Source: Lacicoccus qingdaonensis
Lineage (GTDB): Bacteria > Bacillota > Bacilli > Staphylococcales > Salinicoccaceae
Reading direction: 5' to 3'
NCBI RefSeq assembly: GCF_900101075.1
Contig: NZ_FNFY01000001.1
Coordinates: forward strand, 1-64,000
DNA length: 64,000 nt
The notes below the pieces were generated by a model. The model had not been told where the DNA came from. It was given only the letters and a program-made list of their open reading frames with translations, and did no database searches. Shown here piece by piece: positions 1-10,482 of this stretch (position 1 is its first letter; each line of letters begins with the position of its first letter). The position numbers were made by a program, and so were the translations under genes.

Positions 1-1
1 A

Positions 2-199
2 GGCTCCCCTTATTTAAGACGGGCCATCTGGCAAGCTGCATTTGTAGCCAGCAACCAGGACCCTGCGTTAACTGCGTATTACCAAAAATTACGCAACAGA
101 GGCAAAGTACATGGGACAGCTGTCGGTGCCGTCGCACGGAAGCTCACACACATCATCTTCGCGATAATGCGGGATAAGAAACCTTACAAGCCCCACTAA
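2..199 (+). mobile_element. IS110-family transposase, C-terminal fragment (cut by window start)
   Basis: The frame from base 2 is open for 65 codons to a TAA at 197-199. It reads GSPYLRRAIWQAA near its start, then a DPALTAYYQKLRNRGK stretch, and ends in KPYKPH. This is the usual C-terminal end of the Transposase_20 domain of IS110-family elements: a Gly-Ser plus LRRA helix, a GK turn, and a final basic KPY tail. IS110 transposases are DEDD/RuvC-like recombinases guided by a bridge RNA and leave no terminal inverted repeats. The N-terminal catalytic part lies outside the window, so activity cannot be judged. The element sits just upstream of the purine operon control region. Confidence 0.85.
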
Positions 200-402
200 C
201 CACTGGATGGATAATCACCAACCACAGGGGCCGCCTGATTAAAATTTGTATTTAATCGGGTTTATTTGACGTGCTTAATTTAGCTACTCATTATTTACTC
301 AATCACTCCCAATATAACCTTGACTTTTTATAGCTGGTCTAAGATATACATTCTCTTCATTTATATTATGTACGATTGTGAGGAAAAATTCAATCAAATC
401 AA
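200..402. other. Non-coding tail after the IS110 transposase, with a hairpin at 234-260
   Basis: No gene is seen here. A hairpin with a 10-bp stem (arms 234-243 and 251-260, CCTGATTAAA with TTTAATCGGG, one G-T pair, 7-nt loop) lies 35 bp after the transposase stop. It could be the transposase terminator or part of the right end or bridge-RNA region of the element. The IS boundary cannot be placed from this sequence alone. The stretch becomes AT-rich after about 265. Confidence 0.4.
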
Positions 403-488
403 ATTCACGAACTTTCACCCTGATAAACACCCGTCATCGTTCGTATATACAAACATTAAAAATAAAAGTAATTAAAACGTTCGTGATT
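403..488. promoter_or_regulatory. Cluster of three PurR-box-like sites upstream of purE
   Basis: Three sequences resemble the Gram-positive PurR box (AWWWCCGAACWWT). They are ATTCACGAACTTT at 403-415 (plus), the reverse complement ATATACGAACGAT at 436-448 (minus), and AATCACGAACGTT at 476-488 (minus). All share the CGAAC core and have A/T-rich flanks. PurR of Bacillus and Staphylococcus binds inverted pairs of such boxes and represses purE operons when PRPP is low. The first two form a head-to-head pair and the third lies just upstream of the promoter. Binding is inferred. Confidence 0.6.
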
Positions 489-492
489 TATG

Positions 493-521
493 TTGAATTT
501 GAGTTCTTTAATTGATAAAAT
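493..521 (+). promoter_or_regulatory. Predicted sigma-A promoter of the purine operon
   Basis: TTGAAT (493-498) and TAAAAT (516-521) are 17 bp apart, about 50 bp upstream of purE and directly downstream of the PurR-box-like cluster. Confidence 0.55.
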
Positions 522-572
522 GAAAGAGAACATTCGACTTTAACAACTTAACAGTATACAGGAGGATGAATG

Positions 573-1055
573 ATGGTCGTTGGCATTATTATGGGCAGTT
601 CTTCGGACTGGCCGACTATGAAACTTGCAGCAGATATGCTTGAGGAATTTGGTATTGAGTATGAAGCGAAAGTTGTCAGCGCACACCGCACACCGAAAGA
701 CATGATGGAGTACGCAGAAAACGCACAACAGAACGGAATAAAGGTCATCATCGCCGGCGCAGGGGGTGCCGCGCACCTGCCGGGCATGGTCGCGAGTATG
801 ACGAACGTCCCGGTCATCGGGGTTCCGATCGAATCGAAATCGCTGAAAGGGATGGATTCTTTATTATCCATCGTACAGATGCCGGGCGGTATCCCGGTCG
901 CGACGGTTTCGATCGGGGACGCCGGCGCGAAAAATGCCGGCATTCTCGCAGCTAAAATGCTTGCAATTTCAAATGAAGATGTCAATCTGAAACTGACAGA
1001 ATATACGAAATCATTAGAGGACAAAGTGGAGGCTATGCAGAATGACCTTAACTGA
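573..1055 (+). CDS. purE: N5-carboxyaminoimidazole ribonucleotide mutase
   Basis: Class I PurE converts N5-CAIR to CAIR in de novo IMP synthesis, in the cytosol, downstream of PurK. The protein opens with the SSSDW substrate loop, has the SAHRTP motif near residue 37, and carries the Gly-rich [11 protein letters not shown] stretch near 62 that binds the ribotide. The length of about 160 residues is normal. Two adjacent ATGs occur, at 570 and 573. The AGGAGG at 560-565 leaves 4 nt to the first and 7 nt to the second, so 573 is preferred. It is the first gene of the purine operon and its last 14 nt overlap purK. Confidence 0.95.
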   Translation: MVVGIIMGSSSDWPTMKLAADMLEEFGIEYEAKVVSAHRTPKDMMEYAENAQQNGIKVIIAGAGGAAHLPGMVASMTNVPVIGVPIESKSLKGMDSLLSIVQMPGGIPVATVSIGDAGAKNAGILAAKMLAISNEDVNLKLTEYTKSLEDKVEAMQNDLN

Positions 1056-2172
1056 CAGAATTTATCCGGATCAGACGATCGGCATCATCGGCGGCGGCCA
1101 GCTTGGTAAAATGCTGGCACAGTCGGCGCTCCGCATGGGCTACAAAGTGGCGGTGCTCGACCCGTCCGCGGACGCACCGGCAAGTGCGACGAGCCATCTG
1201 TTCATCAATGCAGCATTCGATGACGAAGAGGCGCTGAAAGCACTCGGGGACGCATCCGACGTCATCACTTACGAATTTGAAAATATCGACGGCCCGCTGC
1301 TGAAAGAAATGGTCGACAAGTATTACGTGCCGCAGGGAGCGGACACATTGCTCACGCTGCAAAACCGTGAGGACGAAAAAGACGCCATCAGAAACTCGGG
1401 CGCAAAAGTCGTCCCGTTCGTGAAAGTCACAAACGACGAAGATGTGAGAGCGTTCGCAGTACACGAAAACTACCCGGTCATCGTGAAAACGGCCACCGGC
1501 GGCTATGACGGCAAGGGCCAGTACCTCATCGAGTCGGAAGCGGATCTCGAAGAAGAGAACATTCCATACGGCGACACAGAGTTTATTGCCGAGAAGTATT
1601 TGGACCTTGAGCGTGAAGTGTCACTGACGGTTGCTAAAAACGTGTCAGGCGAGGAAATCATCTTTCCGCTGCAGGAAAATCTGCACAGAAACCAGATTCT
1701 GTACCGCACGATCGCACCGTCACGGGTCGACTACCAGAAAGCGGCGGAAGAGGAAGTTTCCAGGATTATGAATAAACTGCATTTCACCGGCGTGTTCACA
1801 GTCGAATTTTTCATCGATAAGGCAGGCGTACTGTACGTCAACGAAATCGCACCGCGGCCGCATAACTCAGCGCACCATACAATCGAGTCATGCAGCATTT
1901 CACAGTTTGACGCGCACATCCTTGCGGTGACGAACCAGCCGCTGCCTGAAATTGTGCAGCATAAACCGGCAATCATGATGAACCTTCTCGGCCAGGATCT
2001 TGACCGTCTGGATAATGACTTGTTCAACCATCCGGAATGGCACGTGCATCTTTACGGCAAGACAGGAAGAAAGCCCGAACGTAAAATGGGGCATGTCACA
2101 TTGCTGACAGACGATATAGAAGCAGCTTTAAATCAATTAAAGACGGATTTTGAAAAGGAGCAGACGATATGA
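1042..2172 (+). CDS. purK: N5-carboxyaminoimidazole ribonucleotide synthase
   Basis: ATP-grasp ligase that makes N5-CAIR from AIR, bicarbonate and ATP, the partner step of PurE. The N-terminal preATP-grasp motif [11 protein letters not shown] lies at residues 14-24. The ATP-grasp core follows (TGGYDGKGQ near 150), and the metal/ATP-binding segment [17 protein letters not shown] lies near 270. The 376-residue length is standard. TGGAGG 9 nt upstream supports the ATG at 1042. The 5' end overlaps purE by 14 nt and the 3' end overlaps purC by 4 nt (ATGA), so translation is probably coupled. Confidence 0.96.
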   Translation: MTLTDRIYPDQTIGIIGGGQLGKMLAQSALRMGYKVAVLDPSADAPASATSHLFINAAFDDEEALKALGDASDVITYEFENIDGPLLKEMVDKYYVPQGADTLLTLQNREDEKDAIRNSGAKVVPFVKVTNDEDVRAFAVHENYPVIVKTATGGYDGKGQYLIESEADLEEENIPYGDTEFIAEKYLDLEREVSLTVAKNVSGEEIIFPLQENLHRNQILYRTIAPSRVDYQKAAEEEVSRIMNKLHFTGVFTVEFFIDKAGVLYVNEIAPRPHNSAHHTIESCSISQFDAHILAVTNQPLPEIVQHKPAIMMNLLGQDLDRLDNDLFNHPEWHVHLYGKTGRKPERKMGHVTLLTDDIEAALNQLKTDFEKEQTI

Positions 2173-2873
2173 CACTGCTGTATGAAGGTAAAGCAAAACG
2201 CATGTTTGAAACTGATGATCCTTTTATATTAAAAGTCGAGTACAAAGATGAAGTGACTGCAGGCAACGGCCAAAAGCACGATTTCGCACCGGGCAAAGGG
2301 CGGCTGAACAATCTGATTACATCAGAAATGTTCGAACGGTTGGAAAATGCAGGCATCCCATCGCACTTTATCGAATGCATAAACGACACGACGCAGATGG
2401 TGCGACGGGTCGAAATCATTCCGCTGGAAGTGGTTGTACGTAACCTCGCCGCCGGCAACATCACCAAGAGACTGGGTTTTAGAAAAGGTGCGGAGTTCGC
2501 GCCGCCGCTCATCGAATTTTATTTGAAAGATGACGCCCTCGGTGATCCGCTGATCAACCGTGCGCATGTAATCCAGATGGGTATTGCCGATAACGATGAA
2601 ATTGATGAGCTCAAAAAGCGGGCGAATCAGATCAATGTGGCGCTGATTGATATTATGGAACAGATGGGGCTGCAGCTGGTTGATTTCAAAATTGAATTCG
2701 GCCGTGATACGAGAGGCAACATTTTACTGGCAGATGAAATTTCACCGGACACATGCCGCATATGGGACGCTAAAACGGGTGAGAATTTCGACAAGGATGT
2801 ATACCGGGAAGATACGGGTTCCATCATAGATACTTATCAGAAATTTTATGAAAAAATGGAGGCTACAAAATAA
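2169..2873 (+). CDS. purC: SAICAR synthetase
   Basis: Phosphoribosylaminoimidazole-succinocarboxamide synthase joins CAIR and aspartate using ATP. The N-terminal [15 protein letters not shown] segment is the family hallmark. The SAICAR signature ([13 protein letters not shown]) lies near residues 85-97, and the second signature, [10 protein letters not shown], lies near 170. The length of 234 residues is typical. The start overlaps purK by 4 nt and the stop shares one base with the purS start (TAATG). Confidence 0.96.
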   Translation: MTLLYEGKAKRMFETDDPFILKVEYKDEVTAGNGQKHDFAPGKGRLNNLITSEMFERLENAGIPSHFIECINDTTQMVRRVEIIPLEVVVRNLAAGNITKRLGFRKGAEFAPPLIEFYLKDDALGDPLINRAHVIQMGIADNDEIDELKKRANQINVALIDIMEQMGLQLVDFKIEFGRDTRGNILLADEISPDTCRIWDAKTGENFDKDVYREDTGSIIDTYQKFYEKMEATK

Positions 2874-3130
2874 TGAAAAAGATTGAATTGATAATAACTT
2901 TACAGACGCAGGTTTTAGATACCCAGGGTGAGGCATTGGACCGTGCGGTCAAAGATATCGGGCATGATGAAATTTCAAATATACGTGTGGGTAAAGTCCT
3001 TTATTTTGATATTGATGAGACGGATACGGACAAGATTGACGAAATCGTCAAATCGATGTCAGAGCGTTTGTTTGCAAACACTGTCATTGAAACTTATAAT
3101 TATAAAATTTTAGATGAGGAGACAGTATAA
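2873..3130 (+). CDS. purS: FGAM synthase subunit PurS
   Basis: Small structural subunit (85 residues) of the three-part formylglycinamidine ribonucleotide synthase PurS-PurQ-PurL found in Gram-positive bacteria. It bridges the amidotransferase and synthase subunits. The sequence shows the usual beta-alpha-beta fold pattern, including [18 protein letters not shown] and a conserved R-VGK segment near 37-41. It sits between purC and purQ with one-base TAATG overlaps on both sides, which suggests tight stoichiometric coupling. Confidence 0.95.
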   Translation: MKKIELIITLQTQVLDTQGEALDRAVKDIGHDEISNIRVGKVLYFDIDETDTDKIDEIVKSMSERLFANTVIETYNYKILDEETV

Positions 3131-3807
3131 TGAAATTTGCAGTAGTGCGTTTTCCAGGATCCAACTGTGACCGTGATTTATACAACGCAGCGGTAAAAGT
3201 CGGCGCGAAAGCGGAATATGTAGACTACCGCGAGACGTCACTCGACGATTTTGACGGCGTTCTGATTCCGGGCGGATTCTCGTTCGGGGATTACTTAAGA
3301 ACCGGTGCGATGGCAGGTGTAGCACCGATTACAAAATCAATTAAAAAGGCGGCGGACGAGGACAAACCGGTTCTCGGCATCTGTAACGGATTTCAGATTT
3401 TAACAGAGATCGGTCTGCTTCCGGGTGCACTCATTCATAATACAGGGCATACGTTCATATCCCGCAATGAGTCGCTGAAAATTGTTAATAACAATACAGG
3501 ATTCACGAAGAACCATGCGGAAAACGAAGATGTGGTTTATCCGATCGCCCATGGTGAAGGGTGCTATTACTGTACAGATGAAACTTACGAAGAACTCAAA
3601 GACAACAACCAGATCATTTTGACATATAATGAAAATCCAAACGGCTCCATAGGAGATATTGCCGGAATCATCAACAAACGTGGAAATGTACTCGGTATGA
3701 TGCCGCATCCTGAACGTGCACTTGAAGCGGTTCTCGGCAGTGATGATGGCTTAAGATTATTCGAAAATATTAAATCCTGGGAGGAAAATCATGACACAGT
3801 TCGTTGA
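3130..3807 (+). CDS. purQ: FGAM synthase glutaminase subunit PurQ
   Basis: Class I glutamine amidotransferase that hydrolyses glutamine and passes ammonia to PurL. The nucleophile Cys85 is in LGICNGFQ, and the His193/Glu195 pair is in MPHPERA, so the full triad is present. Residues 45-60 ([11 protein letters not shown]) form the expected oxyanion-hole region. The 225-residue length is that of the stand-alone PurQ subunit. It overlaps purL by 17 nt. Confidence 0.96.
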   Translation: MKFAVVRFPGSNCDRDLYNAAVKVGAKAEYVDYRETSLDDFDGVLIPGGFSFGDYLRTGAMAGVAPITKSIKKAADEDKPVLGICNGFQILTEIGLLPGALIHNTGHTFISRNESLKIVNNNTGFTKNHAENEDVVYPIAHGEGCYYCTDETYEELKDNNQIILTYNENPNGSIGDIAGIINKRGNVLGMMPHPERALEAVLGSDDGLRLFENIKSWEENHDTVR

Positions 3808-5971
3808 ACCAACTGAAACAGATATCAAAGAGCAGGAACTATATAAAGAGATGGGCTTAACAGACGCTGAGTATGACAAGGTTGTGTCTATTTTAGGCAG
3901 ACAGCCGAACTATACGGAAATCGGTATTTTTTCTGTAATGTGGAGTGAACATTGTTCATATAAACATTCAAAACCATTTTTAGGCCAGTTTCCGACATCA
4001 GGCGAGCAAGTATTAATGGGACCGGGTGAAGGTGCAGGCGTTGTGGATATCGGTGATAATCAGGCGGTTGTCTTCAAAGTGGAGTCCCATAACCATCCGT
4101 CAGCGGTTGAACCGTATCAGGGTGCTGCAACAGGTGTCGGCGGGATTGTGCGTGACATCGTGTCCATGGGTGCACAGCCGATCGGTTTACTTAACTCTTT
4201 GCGTTTTGGTGAATTGACAAATAGAAACAACCGCAGGTTACTGCGTGGTGTCGTGAGCGGCATTGGCGGATACGGCAACAGTATCGGTATCCCGACAGTG
4301 TCCGGTGAAGTTGAGTTTGATCCATTTTATGATACTAACCCGCTCGTCAATGCGATGTGTGTCGGCTTGATTGATCATGATAAAATTCAAAAAGGGACGG
4401 CTAAAGGCGTCGGCAACAAAGTCGTTTACGTTGGTCTGAAGACTGGCCGCGACGGCATCCACGGTGCATCTTTCGCATCGGAAGAACTGTCGGAAGACTC
4501 CGAAGCAAAACGTCCGTCCGTGCAGATAGGTGACCCGTTCACCGGCAGAAAATTGATGGAAGCAACACTTAAGGCCATCGATATGCCCGAGTTGGTCGGC
4601 ATACAGGATATGGGGGCTGCGGGATTGACTTCATCCAGTTCAGAAATGGCGGCGAAAGGTGATTCAGGCATTACTCTGTACCTGGATAAAGTACCGACGC
4701 GTGAGGATGGCATTTCCCCATATGAAATGATGTTATCCGAGACACAGGAGCGCATGCTGCTTGTAGTGGAAGATGGTTCTGAAAATAAGTTCCTTGACTT
4801 ATTCGATGATATGGAACTTGACAGTGCTGTCATTGGTGAAGTAACGGATAATGACCGTCTGCTCTTATATTATGAAGAAGATTTATATGCAGATATTCCG
4901 GTTCAGCCACTATCTGAAGAAGCCCCGGTTTATATATTGGAAGGACAAGAACCTAAAGAGGACGCAGAACGCGGGGATTATTCAAATGAAGATCTGGATG
5001 CGGTATTCAAATCATTGATTTCTCATCCGACAATGGCGTCCAAAGACTTCATTTTTGAACAATATGATAACCAGGTGGGCGCGAATACAATTCAAAAATC
5101 AGGATTTGGTCCCGGCATTGTCCGTGTTGAAGGAACGAATAAAGCAATCTCGATGACGATTGACGGTAAAAGCCGTTATGTTTATGCGGATCCTTACAAC
5201 GGAGGTAAAGAAGTGGTGGCGCAGGCTTTCCGTAACATTATCGCAACAGGGGCAACACCGCTTGGGATGACGGACTGCCTAAACTACGGTTCACCTGAAA
5301 AACCTGAAATTTACAATCAGCTGGATGAATCGACAAAAGGCATGGCAGAAGCGTGCCGTGCACTTCAGACACCGGTCGTATCCGGTAACGTGAGCCTTTA
5401 CAATGAGACGAAAACAGCAAGTATACTCCCTACACCGGTAATCGGCATGGTCGGATTGATTGAAGACATTGAATTTTTGAAAAGTGATAAATTGTCAGAA
5501 GGAGATTCAGTATATCTGGTCGGTGATTTGAAAAAGCAGTTCCAGGGCTCCCAGATTGAAAAGCTGATCGATGGTGAAATTCGAAAAACTGTACGTGAAA
5601 TCGACCTTGAGCTTGAGTACAAGCGCGGAATACTATTGAAAGATATGTTCGTCAGCGGAGACATCCATAAAATTGCACCGCTTGGGCGGGGCGGCCTGAT
5701 CGTTAAACTGGCACAGCTGGCAAACCATTACAATCTGGGAATGGACATTGATATCGATGTACGGGGAGACCTTTTGTTTTCTGAAAGTGCATCGAACTAT
5801 GTTGTGGTTGCACCGGGCGGTTTGAATATCGAAGGTGCGGCAGAAATCGGTAAAATCTCAGGAAATGCATTCAAAGTCAGCGCACAAAACTTCAATGTCG
5901 ATTACGATTTAGAAGAAATAAATGCAGCTTTAAAGGGGGCAATTCCGGAATGCATGAGTTCAGTGGACTAA
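3791..5971 (+). CDS. purL: FGAM synthase large subunit PurL
   Basis: Small-type PurL (726 residues) makes FGAM from FGAR, ATP and the ammonia delivered by PurQ. It has the PurM-like duplicated AIRS fold: [10 protein letters not shown] near residue 50, [21 protein letters not shown] near 95-115 for the first ATP site, and a second half with the [10 protein letters not shown] segment near 530. It belongs to the PurSQL complex encoded just upstream. The 22-nt overlap with purF continues the chain of overlapping genes. Confidence 0.97.
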   Translation: MTQFVEPTETDIKEQELYKEMGLTDAEYDKVVSILGRQPNYTEIGIFSVMWSEHCSYKHSKPFLGQFPTSGEQVLMGPGEGAGVVDIGDNQAVVFKVESHNHPSAVEPYQGAATGVGGIVRDIVSMGAQPIGLLNSLRFGELTNRNNRRLLRGVVSGIGGYGNSIGIPTVSGEVEFDPFYDTNPLVNAMCVGLIDHDKIQKGTAKGVGNKVVYVGLKTGRDGIHGASFASEELSEDSEAKRPSVQIGDPFTGRKLMEATLKAIDMPELVGIQDMGAAGLTSSSSEMAAKGDSGITLYLDKVPTREDGISPYEMMLSETQERMLLVVEDGSENKFLDLFDDMELDSAVIGEVTDNDRLLLYYEEDLYADIPVQPLSEEAPVYILEGQEPKEDAERGDYSNEDLDAVFKSLISHPTMASKDFIFEQYDNQVGANTIQKSGFGPGIVRVEGTNKAISMTIDGKSRYVYADPYNGGKEVVAQAFRNIIATGATPLGMTDCLNYGSPEKPEIYNQLDESTKGMAEACRALQTPVVSGNVSLYNETKTASILPTPVIGMVGLIEDIEFLKSDKLSEGDSVYLVGDLKKQFQGSQIEKLIDGEIRKTVREIDLELEYKRGILLKDMFVSGDIHKIAPLGRGGLIVKLAQLANHYNLGMDIDIDVRGDLLFSESASNYVVVAPGGLNIEGAAEIGKISGNAFKVSAQNFNVDYDLEEINAALKGAIPECMSSVD

Positions 5972-7368
5972 ATGAAGAATGTGGAATCTTCGGCATCTGG
6001 GGACATCCGGAAGCGAGTGAACTGACATATATGGCACTGCACAGTCTGCAGCACCGCGGGCAGGAAGGCGCAGGAATCGTGACTTCCAGCGGGGACTATC
6101 TGTTTGGCGCCCGCGGTATGGGACTTTTGACAGAAGCTTTGTCAAAAGAACAGCTCGAATCCCTGAAGCCGTTTCCTCATGCGATCGGTCACGTACGATA
6201 TGCAACAACAGGCGGCAGTGAACTGTCAAACGTCCAGCCGTTTCTATTTAAAAGTCATACAGGTGACCTTGGTCTGGCTCATAACGGTAATCTGGTCAAC
6301 GCGATAAATGTGCGGCGGGCACTGGAAGACGACGGTTCAATTTTCCAGACGACTTCCGACTCCGAAGTGTTTGCGCACCTGATGCGACGTGAAAATGGAA
6401 CGGATCGTAAAAGTAGAATAAAAAAAGTCCTGAAGCAGTTGAAAGGTGCATTTGCGTTTGTCATCATGCATGAAGACAGTTTAACGGTGGCACTCGATGA
6501 CCACGGTGTGCGTCCTCTGATGCTCGGTAAAAAAGACGGTTCATATTGCGTTGCGAGTGAAACGTGTGCGTTCACAGCCATTGGTGCGGAGTATATCCGT
6601 GATATTGAAGCGGGTGAGCTGATAACGATTACTGATGACGGCATCGATTATGACTACTATACGGATCAGACTTATCCAAACTTGTGCTCGATGGAGTATA
6701 TCTATTTCGCACGAGCGGATTCCGAGTTTAGAAATACGTCGACTTACCGGATCCGCAAGGAGCTCGGACGGGCGCTCGCCGATGAGATGGATGTTGAAGC
6801 GGACATCGTCATCGGTGTGCCGGATTCCTCACTTGCTGCGGCGAAAGGTTTCAGTGAAAGAGTCGGCATTCCTCAGGAGCAGGGACTCTTAAAAAACCGT
6901 TACGTCGGCAGAACGTTCATCTCACCCGGCCAGGAAGCCCGGGAACGCGCGGTGCGCATGAAACTTTCGCCGGTGCGGGATATCGTTGAAGGCAAACGGG
7001 TGATTGTCATCGATGATTCGATTGTGCGCGGCACCACGAGTCGTTTCATTGTCAAAGCTTTGAAAAAAGCGGGCGCAAAAGAAGTGCATATGGGTGTTTC
7101 ATCGCCGCCGCTTAAAAACCCGTGCTATTACGGTATTGATGTATCGACACATGCGGAAATCATTGCCAGCAGAAAATCTCCGGATGAGATCCGGGATGAA
7201 ATCGGTGCGGACTCACTGACATATCTGTCTGTTGATAAAATGCATGACGTCTATCATCAGTTCGGCTCCAAAGGCCAGTGTGATGCATGCTTTACAGGTA
7301 ATTATCCGATTGATATCGAAGAGGCGATACTGCCTCAGGAAAAAGATCTGAAACAAAAAGGAGTGTAG
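5950..7368 (+). CDS. purF: Amidophosphoribosyltransferase
   Basis: First committed enzyme of purine synthesis, forming phosphoribosylamine from PRPP and glutamine. A 10-residue propeptide precedes the nucleophile Cys11 ([11 protein letters not shown]), so self-cleavage is expected. The phosphoribosyltransferase PRPP loop [15 protein letters not shown] is at 351-365. Cys246, Cys392, Cys444 and Cys447 match the four ligands of the oxygen-sensitive [4Fe-4S] cluster of Bacillus-type PurF. The length of 472 is normal. It sits between purL (22-nt overlap) and purM. Confidence 0.97.
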   Translation: MHEFSGLNEECGIFGIWGHPEASELTYMALHSLQHRGQEGAGIVTSSGDYLFGARGMGLLTEALSKEQLESLKPFPHAIGHVRYATTGGSELSNVQPFLFKSHTGDLGLAHNGNLVNAINVRRALEDDGSIFQTTSDSEVFAHLMRRENGTDRKSRIKKVLKQLKGAFAFVIMHEDSLTVALDDHGVRPLMLGKKDGSYCVASETCAFTAIGAEYIRDIEAGELITITDDGIDYDYYTDQTYPNLCSMEYIYFARADSEFRNTSTYRIRKELGRALADEMDVEADIVIGVPDSSLAAAKGFSERVGIPQEQGLLKNRYVGRTFISPGQEARERAVRMKLSPVRDIVEGKRVIVIDDSIVRGTTSRFIVKALKKAGAKEVHMGVSSPPLKNPCYYGIDVSTHAEIIASRKSPDEIRDEIGADSLTYLSVDKMHDVYHQFGSKGQCDACFTGNYPIDIEEAILPQEKDLKQKGV

Positions 7369-7370
7369 TG

Positions 7371-8393
7371 ATGAGCGAGCAATATAAAAAGGCCGGTGTG
7401 GATATTGAAGCGGGCTATGCGGCAGTCGAGCAGATGAAAAGCCACGTCAAGAAGACGGTGCGTCCTGAAGTGCTGGGCGGTCTCGGCGGTTTCGGCGCGG
7501 GATTCGATCTGTCACAACTTGGTTTGAAACAGCCCGTGCTCGTGTCCGGCACCGACGGTGTCGGCACGAAACTGAAACTGGCAATTGATTATGACAAACA
7601 CGATACCATCGGTATCGATGCCGTTGCGATGTGCGTCAACGATATTTTGACGACGGGTGCGGAACCACTCTACTTCCTGGACTACATAGCGGTCGACAAA
7701 GTGGTGCCGGAACGCGTTGCAGATATCGTAAAAGGCGTGTCGGACGGCTGCGTTGATGCCGGCTGTGCTTTGATCGGCGGCGAAACGGCGGAGATGGGCA
7801 GCATGTACGGCGAAGGTGAATATGATATCGCGGGATTTGCGGTCGGCGCGGTCGAAAAGGATCTGTACATCGACGGTTCGACTGCGAAACCGGGTGATAA
7901 GATCATCGGCCTGCCTTCGAGCGGCGTGCATTCGAACGGCTACAGCCTCGTACGCAAGCTGATTGCCGACAACAATATCGACATTGAAAAAGAAACGCTG
8001 GACGGTGATAAGCTGATCGATCTTCTGCTTGAACCGACGCGTATCTACGTGCGCCAGGTGCAGAGTCTGATGGAGAAGGTCGATGTCAAGGCGATGAGCC
8101 ATATTACGGGCGGCGGCTTCATTGAAAACATTCCGCGTGCCCTTCCGGAAACACTCGGTGCTGAAGTGTCGGTTGAAAACATCAGGCTTCCGAAAATCAT
8201 CGACTGGCTGCTTGCGCTCGGCAGCATAGAGGCCGAAGAAGCATACAATGTCTTCAATATGGGCATCGGTTTTATTCTTGTAGTCAATGCTGAAGACGCA
8301 GATCAGGCGCTTGACCACCTACGTTCAGCCGGTGAAGAAGCGGTGCTGATCGGTGAAGTGACGGATAATAAAGGAATCACTATACATGACTAA
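7371..8393 (+). CDS. purM: AIR synthetase (phosphoribosylformylglycinamidine cyclo-ligase)
   Basis: PurM closes the imidazole ring of AIR using ATP. The protein has the N-terminal [17 protein letters not shown] segment, the ATP loop [13 protein letters not shown] near residue 55, the GGETAEMG motif near 130 and [13 protein letters not shown] near 240, all AIRS-family hallmarks. A GTG at 7368 and an ATG at 7371 both fit. AAGGAG at 7358-7363 leaves 7 nt to the ATG, which is preferred. It overlaps purN by 8 nt. Confidence 0.95.
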   Translation: MSEQYKKAGVDIEAGYAAVEQMKSHVKKTVRPEVLGGLGGFGAGFDLSQLGLKQPVLVSGTDGVGTKLKLAIDYDKHDTIGIDAVAMCVNDILTTGAEPLYFLDYIAVDKVVPERVADIVKGVSDGCVDAGCALIGGETAEMGSMYGEGEYDIAGFAVGAVEKDLYIDGSTAKPGDKIIGLPSSGVHSNGYSLVRKLIADNNIDIEKETLDGDKLIDLLLEPTRIYVRQVQSLMEKVDVKAMSHITGGGFIENIPRALPETLGAEVSVENIRLPKIIDWLLALGSIEAEEAYNVFNMGIGFILVVNAEDADQALDHLRSAGEEAVLIGEVTDNKGITIHD

Positions 8394-8970
8394 GACGCGT
8401 GTGGCCGTGTTCGCCTCAGGCGGCGGCACAAATTTTGAAAATCTGGTGAACCAGCAGGAAGAGGCGGGCATTGAAATTGTTGTGCTCATTTCGGATTATA
8501 ATCCTGCGTATGCGATTCAGCGTGCGATCAATAGAGGGATCGACTACATCGTTGTCGAGCGTGAAAAGTATGATTCGAGAGCGGATTTTGAGAAGGATAT
8601 GTTGAGTGTTTTGAAGATGTATCAGGTCGAGTATATTTTGCTTGCGGGGTATATGCGCATCCTGTCGGCGGATTTTATCAGCGAGTATCCGCGGCGGATC
8701 ATCAATATCCACCCGTCGATGCTGCCGGATTTCAAAGGGGCGAACGGCATCGAGGATGCGTTCAACGCAGGTGTCACAGAGACGGGTGTCACGGTGCACT
8801 TCGTCGATGCGGGCATCGATACGGGTGAAATCATCGCGCAGGTGCCGGTTGAAATTGCACCGGATGATACTTTGGCAGATCTGGAATATAAGATTCACAG
8901 TATAGAACATCAGCTTTACCCACAGGCAGTGAAAATGGTTTTAGCTAAAGCAGAGGAGGACAAACAGTGA
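8386..8970 (+). CDS. purN: Phosphoribosylglycinamide formyltransferase (folate-dependent)
   Basis: GAR transformylase using 10-formyl-tetrahydrofolate. It opens with [15 protein letters not shown] (phosphate-binding glycines). It carries the conserved [12 protein letters not shown] segment with the catalytic His near residue 108 and the [16 protein letters not shown] signature near 136. The length of 194 residues is typical. It lies in the operon after purM and shares a GTGA overlap with purH. Confidence 0.95.
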   Translation: MTKTRVAVFASGGGTNFENLVNQQEEAGIEIVVLISDYNPAYAIQRAINRGIDYIVVEREKYDSRADFEKDMLSVLKMYQVEYILLAGYMRILSADFISEYPRRIINIHPSMLPDFKGANGIEDAFNAGVTETGVTVHFVDAGIDTGEIIAQVPVEIAPDDTLADLEYKIHSIEHQLYPQAVKMVLAKAEEDKQ

Positions 8971-10442
8971 AAGCATTGATCAGTGTTTCCAATAAGGCAG
9001 GTCTGGAGCATTTTGTTAAAGGTCTGATCGACGCAGGCTATGAAATTTATTCCACGGGCGGGACTTACGATAAGATTAAAAGTTTCGGCTATGAAGTGCG
9101 CGGTGTGAGCGATCTGACGCAGTTTGAGGAAATTATGGACGGGCGTGTGAAAACACTGCACCCGAAAGTGCACGGCGGCATATTGGCGGACCGTGATAAC
9201 GCGTCGCACGTCGAAGATATGCAGGCGAATGATATCGAGGCGATCGATCTGGTTGTCGTCAACTTGTACCCATTCAAGGAAACGGTCGCGAAGGACGGTG
9301 TGACGGAAGCCGAAGCGGTGGAAAACATCGATATCGGCGGACCGACGATGCTCCGTGCGGCGGCGAAGAACTTCAAGCATGTGACGACTGTCGTCAATCC
9401 GCAGGATTACGAGGAAGTGCTTGACAAGATTGCGGCGGGGACGCTGGATCTTGAGTACCGCCGTCAATTGAGCGTCAAAGTGTTCAAGCATACGGCTGAA
9501 TATGACAGTGCGATTGTGAGTTATTTTAAAGGCAGCGAACGTACTTTGCGCTACGGTGAAAACCCGCATCAGGATGCGAAACTTGTCAAGACGACAGATG
9601 ACCGGAATACGATTTTGAACGCGGAAGTACTGCAGGGCAAACAGCTCAGCTACAACAACCTGCGTGACGGCGACAGCGCCTTCGGCCTTGCCAAGAAGTT
9701 CGATATTCCGGTCGCGGTTGCGGTGAAGCATATGAACCCGTGCGGCGTCGGAACGGGCGAGACGATGGTCGAGGCGTTCAACAATGCGTATGAAGCGGAT
9801 GACCAGTCGATATTCGGCGGCATCATCGCGTGCAACCGTCCGGTGGACAGGGAAGCGGCGGAAGCGATGAGCAAGATCTTTCTTGAAGTGATCATCGCAC
9901 CATCGTATACGAACGGTGCGCTTGAAGTGTTTGATAATAAAGAAAACCTTCGTCTCCTTGCGGTGGATTTCACCGAAGATCTGGACGGTGATGAATTTGT
10001 CAGCGTGTCCGGCGGGTATCTCTTGCAGGACCGCGATACGGGTAAGTTGAATCCTTCCGAAATCAATGTGGTGACTGAAGCGGAACCGACTGAAGCTCAG
10101 ATGAAGGCTCTGGCGCTTGCATGGGAAGTTTCCAAACATGTGAAATCGAATGCGATTGTGCTCGCGAATGATAAGCAGACAGTCGGTATCGGTGCAGGGC
10201 AGATGAACCGTGTCGGTGCATTGAAAATCGCGGCGGAACGTGCAATCCACCTGGATGACAGCGTCGTGCTTGCGAGTGACGGATTTTTCCCGATGCCTGA
10301 CTCGGTAGCGCTCGCTCATGAACACGGCATCAAGGCGATCATCCAGCCGGGCGGCTCGAAACGCGACCAGGAGTCGATCGATTTCTGCAACGAACACGGC
10401 ATGGCGATGGTATTTACCGGCATGCGTCATTTTAAACACTAG
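8967..10442 (+). CDS. purH: Bifunctional AICAR formyltransferase / IMP cyclohydrolase
   Basis: Catalyses the last two steps to IMP. The N-terminal methylglyoxal-synthase-like cyclohydrolase domain (about 1-190) contains [10 protein letters not shown] and [12 protein letters not shown]. The C-terminal transformylase domain contains [10 protein letters not shown] and [14 protein letters not shown]. The length of 491 is somewhat shorter than the 510-residue norm but all landmarks are present. The start codon is GTG at 8967 inside the GTGA overlap with purN. A long open frame on the opposite strand (8916-10439) is only a shadow. Confidence 0.95.
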   Translation: MKALISVSNKAGLEHFVKGLIDAGYEIYSTGGTYDKIKSFGYEVRGVSDLTQFEEIMDGRVKTLHPKVHGGILADRDNASHVEDMQANDIEAIDLVVVNLYPFKETVAKDGVTEAEAVENIDIGGPTMLRAAAKNFKHVTTVVNPQDYEEVLDKIAAGTLDLEYRRQLSVKVFKHTAEYDSAIVSYFKGSERTLRYGENPHQDAKLVKTTDDRNTILNAEVLQGKQLSYNNLRDGDSAFGLAKKFDIPVAVAVKHMNPCGVGTGETMVEAFNNAYEADDQSIFGGIIACNRPVDREAAEAMSKIFLEVIIAPSYTNGALEVFDNKENLRLLAVDFTEDLDGDEFVSVSGGYLLQDRDTGKLNPSEINVVTEAEPTEAQMKALALAWEVSKHVKSNAIVLANDKQTVGIGAGQMNRVGALKIAAERAIHLDDSVVLASDGFFPMPDSVALAHEHGIKAIIQPGGSKRDQESIDFCNEHGMAMVFTGMRHFKH

Positions 10443-10482
10443 AAATTCACGGATATATCATTTTGTGATGGAGGCTAAAAAA

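Noticed and set aside
7512-8318. 268-codon open frame opposite purM
   Set aside because: Shadow of purM with low-complexity Arg/Phe/His/Asp composition and no family features.
8916-10439. 507-codon open frame on the minus strand opposite purH
   Set aside because: It lies exactly antisense to a clear purH, has a His/Arg/Phe/Val-rich composition typical of shadow frames in this base composition, and has no recognisable motif.
10318-10482. N-terminal extension of purD into purH
   Set aside because: The family-typical start MRVAVIGSGGREHAI and a good ribosome site place the start at 10483.
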